Origin: Nansenia antarctica
Lineage: Eukaryota > Chordata > Actinopteri > Argentiniformes > Microstomatidae
DNA length: 64,000 nt
NCBI GenBank assembly: GCA_963989245.1
Contig: OZ022348.1
Coordinates: 327,571 to 391,570 of the forward strand
Direction: 5' to 3'
A program made the translations under genes and the position numbers. Shown here one piece after another: positions 35,194-46,926 of this stretch (the first letter of the stretch is position 1; every line of letters begins with the position of its first letter). The notes below the pieces were generated by a model. The model saw only the letters and a list, made by a program, of their open reading frames with translations, did no database searches and was not told the DNA's origin.

Positions 35194-36192
35194 CTACAAC
35201 GTGCTGTCGTTAGAGCTCTCTCTGCTCTCCTGAGACTTTGAACAGGACAGCAGAGGACAGAAGGCCTTATGGCAACAACACAGCTTCTGCATCTTTTCTA
35301 CTAGACTCTTCCAGAAGTTTCTCCACGTGCTTCTGAGAGCAGACGAGGAGAAGTAGAAGATGAGAGGGTCCAGGGCAGCGTTCAGGGTGCTGGAGAGGAG
35401 GGCGTCTACGCGCCACCGAGGGGTTTCCCAGTTGACATAGCCCACCACATGGGTCACGTTGTAGGGCGCAAAGCACACAATGAACATCACAAGGGTCCCT
35501 AGAGCCAGGCAGATGGCCCGCTGCCGCTTCTGTGGCCTGAGGTTCGGCAGCTGGGAGAGGATGCGGACAAAGTTGATGTAGCAGAAGCAGCAGATGAGGA
35601 ACGGCACACAGAACAGGATCAGGAAGAGCTCCAATCGCACCGGCATCAGGACTTGCTTCTGCTCGTCTGAGAAATCTGCGTAACACACGCCCAGCGTGTC
35701 ATAGGAGGTGGTGTTGGAGAGGTCAAAGTACTGCATGATGTACACGATACTGATGTGCCCCATGGAGATCACCCAGAAGACGAAACTGGTCACCACTGCG
35801 TATAACGGACGTCTTTTCAGTTTGTATTTGATTGGGAAGGCGACCCCTAGGTAGCGCTCAACACTGATGGCAGTCAGGAACAAGGTGCTGTTGTAGATGG
35901 TGGTGTAGTACACGTAGTTAGACAACGGACACAGGAACCCGGGCATGTTCCACCTCATGTTGTCCGACGCCTCCTTTATCTTGAACGGCAGGAAGAGGAG
36001 GAAGAGGAGGTCTGAGATGGTCAGACTGAGGAGCAGGATGTCCATGGGCGTGGCTTTCTGCCTCACCTTCTTCAAGAAGGTGTAGAAGGCCAGGAGGTTC
36101 ATGGGGAAGCCCGTCACGAAGGTGATGATGTAGACGGCCAGAGCCACATTGCTACGGACACTTCTCTCTGTGACGTCTGTCTCCGACAGCAT
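35194..36192 (-). CDS. ffar2-like: Free fatty acid receptor 2-like GPCR (copy 2)
   Basis: A complete intron-free 332-residue receptor, paralogous to the gene at 28.6-29.6 kb and in the same orientation. Marks are TGFPMNLLAFYTF, KVRQKATPMDILLLSLT, SVERYLGVAFPIKYKLKRRP, LMPVRLELFLILF, CFAPYNVTHVVGY, and TPRWRV before LDPLIFYFSSS. The TM5 Arg, TM6 His and TM7 Arg used by mammalian FFAR2 for the carboxylate are present, as are the TM3 Cys (FLCPLS) and the loop Cys (VCYADF). ISMGHISIVYIMQYF in TM4 resembles FFAR2 more than copy 1 does. The ATG at 36192 is preceded by CTGTCTTGCAG, a good 3' splice site one base before the start, so a 5' UTR intron is likely. The tail is Cys- and Ser-rich (KLCCCHKAF, SSNDSTL). 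Confidence 0.92.
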   Translation of the reverse strand: MLSETDVTERSVRSNVALAVYIITFVTGFPMNLLAFYTFLKKVRQKATPMDILLLSLTISDLLFLLFLPFKIKEASDNMRWNMPGFLCPLSNYVYYTTIYNSTLFLTAISVERYLGVAFPIKYKLKRRPLYAVVTSFVFWVISMGHISIVYIMQYFDLSNTTSYDTLGVCYADFSDEQKQVLMPVRLELFLILFCVPFLICCFCYINFVRILSQLPNLRPQKRQRAICLALGTLVMFIVCFAPYNVTHVVGYVNWETPRWRVDALLSSTLNAALDPLIFYFSSSALRSTWRNFWKSLVEKMQKLCCCHKAFCPLLSCSKSQESRESSNDSTL

Positions 36193-36205
36193 TCTGCAAG
36201 ACAGG
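36183..36205 (-). promoter_or_regulatory. 3' splice site just before the FFAR copy 2 start codon
   Basis: The minus strand reads TTCCTGTCTTGCAG/A ATG, a strong pyrimidine tract and acceptor. It fixes the start at 36192 over upstream in-frame ATGs such as 36240. Confidence 0.6.
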
Positions 36206-36346
36206 AAGGACGCATAAGATGAGCACACAAACATTCCCAAGATGAATGTGGAGCAATTGAAGAAAATTCCTCCACTTGTCTGTCTACCCAGTGGGGTGGT
36301 ATTACAACTACCTCATGATTTATGAAGCCCTTTCCTTCTTCATGTC

Positions 36347-36565
36347 TGTGTAGCTAGAGTAGTTTAGCTGTAGTGTAGTCTAGTGTAGTCTAGAGTAGTT
36401 TAGCTGTAGTGTAGTCTAGTGTAGTCTAGAGTAGTTTAGCTGTAGTGTAGTCTAGTGTAGTCTAGAGTAGTTTAGCTGTAGTGTAGTCTAGTGTAGTCTA
36501 GAGTAGTTTAGCTGTAGTGTAGTCTAGTGTAGTCTAGAGTAGTTTAGCTGTAGTGTAGTCTAGTG
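36347..36565. repeat. 36-bp minisatellite, about six copies (left arm of inverted repeat)
   Basis: The unit contains GAGTAGTTTAGCTGTAGTGT. The same unit occurs about twice, inverted, at 38045-38128. Confidence 0.9.
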
Positions 36566-36570
36566 TAACT

Positions 36571-38129
36571 AGAGTTGTTTTTGGACTCATGGACAAAGCT
36601 AACATATTGTGGTCTTCAAGCAAGTCCCATTCCAAACTAGCAAGACATGGCCTCTGTAGACACAGTCTCCATCTAATCTAAAGTGTTTATTGTGGTAAAC
36701 GAGGTACCCATCACAACAATAAAGAGAATGCATCTTGTGCTTCACAACTTGAGTATCCCAGAAGCCTCTCTGCTAATCCCTCTGTTAATACCCAACGCAT
36801 GCATGAACCCCTAAGCTTCCTTCTATTCATAGTGAAGGAAAATAACAACATAATTCTCCCATCATGACAGCAGTGTTATGCCACCAGGACAGTATTTGAA
36901 GAGTGGCTTTAATTCTTACAGAGAAGGGGTTACTTTATTCCCAACTACACTTCCGCTGTTGAAATGATAATCACATATCTTTGGCTAGCAGTGTCACCAA
37001 GACAACCTCGGCACAGACAATAACTCTTTGTTTAATAAAATAGGAATTCAGAGGAAAATTGAATTAAAAACCCAAAAGGAGAAAATAGATTTTAATTCCA
37101 AGGCTTTCTGCTCACTGCAACAAAACAATTTGACCACAGCATGTGTCAATTATATGGAGAATGGCAATGTCGATTTTACATGGGTAGAAATCAAGGGACG
37201 TAATTACTTAGTTTGAACTGGATCCTAGTTCTAAACAACCTCAGGAGATATAAACTGATTAACACGATCAAACACTGTCATCCGATTTTTCATTTTATGC
37301 CAAAGCCAATTTGACACTCACAGACTGACACATGCAATCAATATTTGAGCAATCAATTTGTGCTAACACACATCCCTCAGAGGAAAGATGCAGTGATTAA
37401 AAAACTGGCCTATGTGGCCTTTGAGGTGTTTATAGAAGCCCAAATGTGCTGTCAAGTCGGCCCAAAGCATGACTCCAGATGCCCACAACAGGTCCTATCA
37501 TTTTGGGAATGAGGCCAAGTCATACACCTGCAGAATGGAGGTAGTCATACACCTGCAGGATGGAGGTAGTCATACACCTGCAGAATGGAGGCAGCCCACG
37601 GCTTTTATTAGTTTATCTGGGGTTGCTGGGCACTGGTGGGGAGGCTGTTAACCCACAGCTGATAGCATGGCTGTTGAGCGCAGGTGTTTTGGTCTAGTAC
37701 AGTAGTTCATTAAGGCGATGCACGCACTGAAATGCAAATGCAGACGCAGGCAAATGTTTGAGGTTCCAGTCAGAGCTAGTCATGGTTCTCTCATACTTTC
37801 CCCTCCATTCTGAAACAGTTTATTTCCTTCATATGATTTCCTCATAGCAAGATAAATCAACGATAACATGACACACAATGTAGAATACATATATATTATT
37901 ATTGTTGTGATGGGTACCTCGTTTACCACAATAAACACTTTAGATTAGATGTAGACTGTGTCTACAGAGGCCATGTCATGCTAGTTTGGAATGGGACTTG
38001 ATTGAAGACCACAATATGTTAGCTTTGTCCATGAGTCCAAACACTACTCTAGCTACACTAGACTACACTACAGCTAAACTCTCTAGTTACACTAGACTAC
38101 ACTAGAGCTAAACTACTCTAGCTACACAG
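36571..38129. repeat. Large inverted repeat, arms 36571-36720 and 37909-38042
   Basis: The arms, compared by eye, differ at about three positions in 145 bases (for example GGACTCATGGACAAAGCTAA on the left and its inverse on the right). With the minisatellite the paired region extends to 36347 and 38129. The 1.19-kb interior has no convincing coding frame. It may be a fold-back transposon or a recent inverted duplication. Confidence 0.75.
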
Positions 38130-38259
38130 AAATGAATATGCTGATGGGTAAGTGGGTAGATAGATGGACAGGTAAGAAGGTGGTTCGCTAGGTGAGTCCT
38201 GTGAAGTTCTGGTAATCAGAGCTGAAGGAGCTTCAATGAGAGCTTCACCTGGCTACTGA

Positions 38260-38262
38260 TCA

Positions 38263-38318
<56 letters not shown>

Positions 38319-38402
38319 CTGATCACACACACCACACACTACTGATCACACACACCACACACACACCCACACACACACACACACACCACACACTACTGAT
38401 CA

Positions 38403-38433
<31 letters not shown>

Positions 38434-38480
38434 CCACACACACACACACCACACACACACACACTACTGATCACACACCC
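38260..38480. repeat. CA microsatellite with TACTGATCACACACACCA units
   Basis: (CA)n tracts separated by at least four copies of CACTACTGATCACACACA. Confidence 0.9.
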
Positions 38481-38489
38481 CACTCAGCG

Positions 38490-40000
38490 CCACAGAGCCA
38501 AGCACTTAACATTCAGCCCATCATTACAAGAGAAGAGAAAGAGATTGGTCTCAATGACTCAATTTAAGAGAGGGTCATTGGCGAGATAGAGAGAGGCCCA
38601 TTTGGACCAGGGCCATGATACTGTAATAAGGGCGATGAAACTCTCCAAAGTCACGGCCCTTTCAGTTACATACAGTACTCTACTGCAGTCTACTCTGATA
38701 TCACCATTGACATAACTTGTAAAAAACACACGAGTGGAGAGGTACATTTATGGTACATGGTACATTTATTGAAAATGTTAATATTTAATCTTTTTCAAAA
38801 CATCTTGGACAAAATCTAACCAGACATTGTGGTCAATTGTTGATATTAATTAGATTTGAGGTCAAATATCATCAATGATAAATGTTTTACAGTTTTCAAA
38901 GCCTCGTATGTCTCCATACTCAACATTTACACAGAGCTACTGATAGGGTTAGGGTTAGAACAAAAAGAGAGCGCTCAATGGGGACAAAGTACATACGGTA
39001 CATACACATACACAGTACATACATACACAGACACAGTACATACAGTACATACACACACATACACAGTATAGTACATACCTTAATCAGCAAAGTCACACGC
39101 CTCCAGGTCAGATGGGGACTAAGTCTCAGTCTAACTAAGCTGTGCTGTGTATGGGTTAACCCTAACCCTATGCTGTGGTGACACAACTCTTACCAAACAG
39201 GAAAGAATATCTTCCTTTTTTTATACAGTTGCCTGTAAGTATGGTGACGATTCAATGGCCTCACACTAGAATTTCCATAAAAGGTCTTTGAACTCTCATA
39301 CTGTCAAGGGAATACAATTGCTGCACTGTGAGCTAAGTACTGCGGATGCATATGTTATGCCGTACCTTTGTCAATGTCATCAGTGACATTTGCAGCAATG
39401 GACCTTTAAGCTAAATGACTTGAACACCCCTGAACTGGTTAATGACAGGTTTAATCAAAGATTTTAGTTGAGGGGGTCGAAATCTAATGGGAGCCGTTAT
39501 CCACCCTGGAAACTAGCTAGATACTGTAGATACTGTAGATACTGTAGATACTGCAGGCTTGCACAGAGATATTTATGGTGGTAGGTTTCATATTTCTTAA
39601 TATTAATTTGTAGAAGTAGCTTGCCAAAGAAGGTCAATTAAGCGGGAAGATATTTTGCATCACAAATATTTGTACTCATGTCCTGTATATCTGCAATTAT
39701 TCACAAGGGCAGAGGATCTCTTCAGACTGTGCATGTGCATAACGGTGACTCTCATTAAATGAACAGGACAATGTACTAACATAAAAGAAAAAAATACATG
39801 ATCATGCAAATAACTGTTATTGCTTTTCTGTCTATGTGTGCAACCAATTACAGTTGAAATAGGTAAGCCATTCATAACTGAACTAAATGTCACAGTAATA
39901 TCTGTGAATCACCATGATGACGGTAAAGCTATGGTAGGCCTGCACAAATGAACCATTCGTGCTTTTGGGAGCAGATGTGCCTCAGGACACGAGGAGTTGG
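38490..40000. other. Intergenic stretch
   Basis: Unique AT-rich DNA with a CATACA-rich tract (38990-39075) and short ATACTGTAG repeats (39520-39555). No gene seen. Confidence 0.4.
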
Positions 40001-40013
40001 CTATCAAAAGAAG

Positions 40014-40216
40014 CTGTGGGAGTTATGAAGCTGTGGGAGTTATGAAGCTGTGGGAGTTAAGAAGCTGTGGGAGTTATGAAGCTGTGGGAGTTATGAAGCT
40101 GTGGGAGTTATGAAGCTGTGGGAGTTATGAAGCTGTGGGAGTTATGAAGCTGTGGGAGTTATGAAGCTGTGGGAGTTATGAAGCTGTGGGAGTTATGAAG
40201 CTGTGGGAGTTATGAA
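40014..40216. repeat. 17-bp minisatellite, about 12 copies
   Basis: The unit is GAAGCTGTGGGAGTTAT, with one AAG variant in the third copy. Confidence 0.95.
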
Positions 40217-41189
40217 AATATCTCCAGATTTCTGAGAGTTATTCTGAAACTGTCAGGGAAGGAGGGGGAGATGGGCTTCAGAATGGCAGTTATTTTATTA
40301 TAGTGTCACATCACACTTGTTGACTTCCCATTAATGACGAGAGTTAAACTATCCAGAACACACTGCCTTGGTAATAAACCAAGAAAGTTATGGCCAAATG
40401 CCAATGTTGCAAGTGGCCTGCTATGTTTCACAGACCTGCTATGTTTCACAGACTCTGGCGTATGGAGCTACTTGTTGCATTAGCAAGGATGTTCATCCTG
40501 TTCTGAGTGCATGTAGATACACACGTACACAACAGCAACATATTTCTGTGCATCGTAGGTGTTGGTTTGAGGTTTCAGCTATTTGGAATTCACCTTGTGG
40601 TTTAAAAAGTGCAAATGTTGCTGAAACCTCAACCCACATCACTGTTTAATTTAAATGCAAGGCTCAATTGTGGCCAGGCCATAACTCAGGCTATGGGTGA
40701 TATACTGTCTTGAAGGGGAGATAAGAGTAAAAAAAGGAAAATAAAGTATATACATGTATATATATATATACCTCATCCTTCAATTAAAAAGGTACAAGAT
40801 GTACTGTAGTGACCCTTCCACAGGAAATATAAAAAATAACGTTGTTACCACATCAAATTGAAACCACAGACGGTCTACCGTATCCTGTCACACGACGCAC
40901 ACGCACTGCACACGTGACAGATATGCCACTCTTTTAATTTCCTCAGAAAGATTCATTGTTGCACAACTCACTATTAACAACATTTGTCTTGAGAAATGGC
41001 AGTTAGACTGACCGTGCAGTTTTGCGTATGCCCACAGCCCAGCACCCCCCTTGCGCTAATTGTGAAATGAAACAAGGGATGTGTACAGAAAACTTTTCAC
41101 TGAGGTGACAAAGTCTCTTCATAGAACCCTGAAGGTATCGCTGAAGAAGGTATGATGGGGGTGGGGGGGGGGGGTGCGGGGGGCTATCA

Positions 41190-41470
41190 GCGGTGTGCCC
41201 CCATGGCAGACGCACCATGTCAGATGAGAAGCTGCTGTGTATTTAATCAGGACTGTCGTGACGTTGCGCCGTCTCACCTGACATTTGTGCTGATACAGTC
41301 GGCCCGGCGCAGAGCTGATAGATGAAGCGGTGTGATAATTAGAATGCTCTGCTCTTTATCTTTCCCCATAATTACCCAGAAAGCCCAGCGTACGTGAGCG
41401 GCGAGAGTAAAGCCGAGAGGTGTTTATCAGAACGGATCTGACACGCGTCTTCTTCTTCTGCTGTGGCTGA
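41190..41470. other. Unique GC-balanced block, possible conserved noncoding element
   Basis: Non-repetitive sequence between repeats with ATAATTAGAATG and CCATAATTACCC, resembling developmental enhancer composition. No reading frame. Weak call. Confidence 0.2.
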
Positions 41471-41544
41471 GGCAATGATTTATCCATCGATCGAGAACAC
41501 GGTGGTTCCTGTGTCTGTCACTGGCACTGCGGCCCCGCTGCTGT

Positions 41545-41915
41545 CAGTGTGGGTGTGTGGGTGTGCTTGTGTCAGTGTGCCTGTGTGGGTGTGCTTGTGT
41601 GTGGGTGTGCGTGTGTGGGTGTGCTTGTGTGTGTGTGGGTGTGCGTGTGTGGGTGTGCGTGTGTGGGTGTGGGTGTGCTTGTGTGGGTGTGCGTGTGTGG
41701 GTGTGTGTGTGTGGGTGTGGGTGTGTGGGTGTGTGTGTGTGGGTGTGGGTGTGTGTGTGTGTGTGGGTGTGGGTGTGTGGGTGTGCGTGTGTGGGTGTGT
41801 GGGTGTGCTTGTGTGGGTGTGCGTGTGTGGGTGTGTGTGTGCTTGTGTGTGTGTGTGTGTGTGTGGGTGTGCTTGTGTGGGCGTGCGGGTGAGTGCATGC
41901 GGGTGAGTGCGTGTC
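41545..41915. repeat. GT-rich (GTGTGGGT) satellite
   Basis: About 370 bases of GTGTGGGTGTGC-type units. Both strands give long Cys/Val/Gly or His/Pro/Thr frames that are artefacts. Confidence 0.9.
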
Positions 41916-42513
41916 CTCAGTCATTGTCTGGCCTGCCAGGCAAGGCCTGGGAGCTGCCGTATCCATCACGTTAAATGAGGTTTGCCCTGACCTTGGTATT
42001 TCCAGTCAGGGACTGTGAAGTGTACGGCTACTAATGAGGAATATGCTAACCACTAATGCTAACCACTTCTTACATTATTGTAATCAGACACACAATGTGA
42101 AATAATTGCAAGTTTTATTTAATTTGGATTAACATTTAACAGTTTATATTTTAACCTTGTTGTGAGACTTGGTTCAAGACAGCAGTGAGGGAACAATGTT
42201 GCAGACAAATCGCAAACATAGACACACATACGATACAAAGAAATGACAGACGTAGACGACATTAGTAAATACATGACACACACACAAACATGTAATGTGA
42301 TTAAGCTGGTTCACCAAGAGGGATGAACATCACTCATCAACTACAGTCTACAACAATAATCACAAGCTGCTGTATTTTACATCATTTTTCTCTCTTAATT
42401 TCTTGGCATTGCTATATATTTTCTTATTTTCATTCGTATAGTTTGTAAACTTTGGGCTTCAACACCAAATAACTCTGCCTCAGAACGCTCAAGGCATTTC
42501 TGTGTAGCTTAGC

Positions 42514-42653
42514 AGGGGAGGCTGGTGGAGGTAGAAATCAGAGGACAGGCTCATTGTAATGGGAAGAAATGAGGAATGGTTTCAAACACTCTGTTTCGTT
42601 CCAGGCATTCCAATGAGCCCATCCTCCAATGTCTACATCCACCAGCCTCCCCT
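42514..42653. mobile_element. Palindromic MITE
   Basis: The left end AGGGGAGGCTGGTGGA and right end TCCACCAGCCTCCCCT are inverse copies, as are inner GGCTCATTGTAATG and CATTCCAATGAGCC. From memory this resembles a short element very common in salmonids and relatives. Confidence 0.75.
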
Positions 42654-43839
42654 GGAGCTTAGGGTTAGCAGGATGTTAGCAGGATGATGGATGGTGACAT
42701 TTCACACGGGCACAGAAACATGGAGTGTAAAAAAATAAAATAATAATAATAATACAGCAGGAGAAAGTCCGTTACAAACACTGTAAATAAATACATTTAT
42801 GGAGTGTGCAAATCACCTGTCAAAACACGTTGCATACCAGCGCTCCATCCTATTTTCTGTTCAGGGCTCTGATTTCTTTTTGAGTGGACTCTCAACATTG
42901 GTGATTTGTAGCCTACACTCAATACTACCATCCTTCACTTTGTGCTTCTAACTGAAGCCTCTGCTACTCTGCTGGGCTTGTATTGGAAGCATTTTAAGAA
43001 ACCATCTTTAGAGCAAGAGGGCACAGCAGTTGTTGTTGTTGTTGTTGTTGTCGTTGTCGGTAGCCAGCTAATACCCTTTGGGGCTATTACTCTGTCACCT
43101 AGCATTTATTGCCTAAATGTGCATGACATCTCGCCATCTGCCGCCAAAATGCCGAAATACAGATAGCAGTATTGTTGCAACCACAGATGTTGAACTTTGT
43201 CTACCACTCCCACTCACACCTATTGTTTTGATGTTAGCTGTGGCTGAAGTTCCTAGTGGATATTTAAACAAATCTGAACCATGGATTACAGTTCCTCCTG
43301 GCCCATAGACTTTCAGGGTAAGAAACCATCTGGCTAGAAGGTGTAACAAAAAAGTGAGCTATCCCGGCAAGTCTCACGCTTTGGCCGTGAGACACACGCA
43401 TATCAACCAGTTCACACTCTCACACGCCACACCTCAAATTTCTCACGCCGAGAATTAACAATTGTTTTGCGGGACTTTTATTTTAGAAATTCCTTGAAAG
43501 AAAGCTACCGGACAAGAGTTTCGTGGCATCTTTCTGCACTCGCGTTAACTTGAGCACATTAACCTGCAATCGAAGCGGGAGGTGAGTGCTGATGGAAGAA
43601 TCTGTGTTCACGCGAGCTGCATGTAAGAACGTAGCCAGTATGTGCGTCATCCAACATCGTATCTGGTAGCCTACTGGTACTTTCATACCGCAAGTTGTTT
43701 ATTAATATCACACGGTGGTTTTTTGCATGAAAGAAACTTCTCTGTGAGCTGCAGTTCCTTCGACTCACAAACACGCCGTGTGGCCAACGCCCTCATCACC
43801 ACCTGTGACATCGTTGTTATACTGAGGTTAGGGCGGGAG

Positions 43840-44362
43840 GTGTGAATGTTGAGGTGTGAATGTTGAGGTGTGAATGTTGAGGTGTGAATGTTGAGGTGTG
43901 AATGTTGAGGTGTGAATGTTGAGGTGTGGATGTTGAGGTGTGAATGTTGAGGTGTGAATGTTGAGGTGTGGATGTTGAGGTGTGAATGTTGAGGTGTGAA
44001 TGTTGAGGTGTGGATGTTGTGGTGTGGATGTTGAGGTGTGAATGTTGTGGTGTGGATGTTGAGGTGTGGATGTTGAGGTGTGGATGTTGAGGTGTGGATG
44101 TTGAGGTGTGAATGTTGAGGTGTGGATGTTGAGGTGTGGATGTTGAGGTGTGGATGTTGAGGTGTGAATGTTGAGGTGTGAATGTTGAGGTGTGAATGTT
44201 GAGGTGTGGATGTTGAGGTGTGGATGTTGAGGTGTGAATGTTGAGGTGTGGATGTTGAGGTATGAATGTTGAGGTGTGGATGTTGAGGTGTGGATGTTGA
44301 GGTGTGAATGTTGAGGTGTGAATGTTGAGGTGTGAATGTTGAGGTGTGAATGTTGAGGTTAA
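43840..44362. repeat. 14-bp minisatellite GTGAATGTTGAGGT
   Basis: About 37 copies with a GTGGATG variant in clusters. The 187-residue minus frame (STFTPQHPHLNIH) is repeat-driven. Confidence 0.95.
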
Positions 44363-44424
44363 GTATGCTAGTTCTACCATCAGTTGGCCTCGCCTGTACG
44401 TATCCTGTCTTGGCTGTTTATCTC

Positions 44425-44462
<38 letters not shown>

Positions 44463-44518
44463 TGGCAGTGAGCCTCACAAAAAAAGCCCCCTGCCTCTCT
44501 GAAACTTGGCAGCCCTGA

Positions 44519-44768
44519 TAAATGGACTGACTTATATAGCGGCTTTATCCAAAGCTCCTTACAACGGCCTCTCATTCACCCATTCATTCACACACCAATG
44601 GCGGCAAGCTACCATGCAAGGCGCCGGCCCGCTCACTGGGAGCAATTTGGGGTTCAGTGTCTTGCCCAAGGATACTTCGACATGTGGCCAGCCGGGGCTC
44701 GAACCGCCGATCTGCCAACCTAGCGATCATTAGACAGTTGCGCTACCTCCTGAGACACAGCCACCCCC
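44519..44768 (-). mobile_element. tRNA-derived SINE, copy A
   Basis: Read on the minus strand: a tRNA-like head with B box GGTTCGAGCC, a body with TTGGGCAAGACACTGAACCC, and an L2-like tail GGATAAAGCCGCTATATAAG. The same family recurs at 45635-45842 and 54110-54383, all in the same orientation. Confidence 0.7.
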
Positions 44769-45299
44769 CAGCGGCTAGGAATGTAAATACTGTAAGTGCA
44801 TCTGTGTTGGTTTATAGAGAAGGACTATGCTAAGCTAGGTGTCAGAGCAATAGCCCCTTTGGGCTTTTTGTTTCTGTTGTTGTAGTCAAGATCAATATTC
44901 GACTGTGAGCATTTTTTGCCTAGCTCGAGATTTCCTTGTTGCTACACACAGAACAGAGCACTTTGTCTATGTTCTGTTTATATGTTGGATTGCAGCCAAA
45001 GGTTTCCTTGCCTATGGCTTGAGCCTCGTGTTTTGATTTCATGTTATTGAACAAGCAGAGCTGAAAAGCTACACAGAAGGAAAAGGCTTTTTGAAGCATG
45101 GGAGAACAAAATAATCGATAAGACCTCCCTCCAAAACTATTATCTTGCACATTTGGCTCCCTCTGGTGGCATTGTAATGAAATATGTAATTAAAAGTCCA
45201 GATACTCAAAAGACTTGTTCGGTGTTGGTGGAATATAGGTCGACATTTCGACTGAGCTTCAACCAATATGGCCACGCAACCAGTCAGTTACTCACTTAG

Positions 45300-45300
<1 letters not shown>

Positions 45301-45390
<90 letters not shown>
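45301..45390. repeat. CA microsatellite
   Basis: (CA)45, starting directly at the predicted stop codon (TAG, minus strand, 45389-45391) of the partial membrane-protein gene. Confidence 0.95.
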
Positions 45391-45391
<1 letters not shown>

Positions 45392-46926
45392 TGTGCCTGG
45401 GTCAAAACCTGCAAAAGAGAGACGCAAATAGTTCTTAGTAATGTAATAGAAACAGGAAAAGAGACGTACAGTATTTAAAATTGTCTGAAAGAACAATAAG
45501 CAGCATCACTTACGGGAGCCACACTGACGTCTCCTGCTGGTCATGTTAGCGTTGTTACTCTGAGCCCTGGTGGGACAGAGGAGGAGAATTAACGGACTGC
45601 TCTTATATTATATATTTATATATATGAATATAATACTTATATTGGCCTTATTCCAAAGAGCTTAACAAAGGCCTCTCATTCAACCATTCACACATGTATG
45701 ACCATGCAAGCCGCTCATTGGGAGCAATTTGGGATTAAGTGTCTTGCCCAAGGACACCTCGACACGTGGCCAGCCAAGGTTCGAACCGCCGAACTTGCGA
45801 TAATTAGACGTCGGGCCTACCTCCTGAGCCAGAGCCGCCCCAATTAGGACCGTTTGGATAATTATGAGCCTTTGTGTTATAGAAATGCAGTGAGTGTGGC
45901 CTGGGGTGGTCCAGTGGTCTAGCACCACGGTCTACACTAGTGCACACATATGCCCGTGTCGGCATGGGTTCGAATCCGGCCCATGCCCTGCTGACATGCC
46001 CTCTCTCCCTTACTTTCCTGTCTGTCTTCACTATATCTATCCTATAAAATAAAAAATATGAGTGGGATTGCCCTACTCAGAAAAAATTACTTCAAAAAAG
46101 AAAGAAATGCCGTGTGTGAATGTCTGCACTGGGACTGGAACAACCTCTGTTTCTACCTGCGCTGTTGGATGCCGCGGTACGCCACTAGGAACAGCAACAC
46201 CACGGCCACAGCGAGAACCACACACACTATGAGCAGCACGGGCACGCCTGAGTCAGGGGGGCTTGGCGGGGCCGCTGTGTGATGAGAGGGCGATAGTCAC
46301 ACACACAGACACACACGCACACACCAATATAAAACCACACCATTTTTGCACACACAACCGCTTGCCTGTGGTTTTTGACCTAATTTATGACTCCAAAGGG
46401 AAACATAAACAATAACAATTAGCCGATGTAAGCACTGTAAATCATGGAAAGGTGGTAAAACAACAACGGTAAATTTACATGCAAATTGTTTTCTATTTAC
46501 ATGCAAATTGGATCCTGCAGTAGCATCAGCATATTAGTCACAATGCAGCTCTCATACAAGACTGATGCTCACAGTAACATCCAGCTGTAACAATTATCCA
46601 GCTTTGGAGTATTATTATGATATTTTCCCTATTCATTATCAATTTGCACTATTTCTGCTCGTCAATACCAAGCCTTCCTGCTTGAACAGTTCTGGAGCAG
46701 TGCTGTACAGTGTGTATACTGTCGTACTCACCAAGCCTTCCTGCTTGAACAGTTCTGGAGCAGTGCTGTACAGTGTGTATACTGTCCTACTCACCAAGCC
46801 TTCCTGCTTGAACAGTTCTGGAGCAGTGCTGTACAGTGTGTATACTGTCGTACTCACCAGTGGGAGCTTGGGTGTGGGGCAGATAGAGCTGTGATCCAGA
46901 CACACTCTCAGTGTCTCCATAATAAG
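45389..46926 (-). CDS. 3' part of an unidentified single-pass membrane protein gene
   Basis: Four consecutive exons fit in phase. 46926-46858 encodes a stalk (YYGDTESVSGSQLYLPHTQ). 46274-46157 encodes APPSPPDSG, a transmembrane segment (VPVLLIVCVVLAVAVVLLFL) and VAYRGIQQRR. 45566-45514 encodes AQSNNANMTSRRRQCGS. 45408-45389 encodes RFDPGT and a stop. Each has GT/AG borders and good pyrimidine tracts (TTTGTTTTAGCAG, CTCTTTTGCAG). The incoming phase is 1, so an upstream Ig-type exon is expected, yet none is visible between 46.9 and 48.7 kb on this strand. It may be an alternative 3' end of the CEACAM-like gene (whose exon at 53722 also ends in phase 1), or a gene that lost its ectodomain. Family unknown. 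Confidence 0.5.
45635..45842 (-). mobile_element. tRNA-derived SINE, copy B
   Basis: Same family as copy A: minus-strand B box GGTTCGAACC, body TTGGGCAAGACACTTAATCC, and a tail near TTGGAATAAGGCC. Confidence 0.7.
45895..46060 (+). mobile_element. tRNA-derived SINE of a second family
   Basis: The plus strand has GTGGTCCAGTGGTCTAGCAC (A box) and GGGTTCGAATCCGG (B box), then a CT-rich body and AAAATAAAAAA. Related to the copy at 34036-34222. Confidence 0.7.
46671..46860 (-). repeat. 63-bp triplication containing a 5' splice site
   Basis: Three near-identical 63-base units, each with GGTGAGTA on the minus strand. The first GTGAGT is the predicted donor of the stalk exon ending at 46858. Confidence 0.85.

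Noticed and set aside
43817..44380. 187-codon frame STFTPQHPHLNIH
   Set aside because: Translation of a 14-bp minisatellite.
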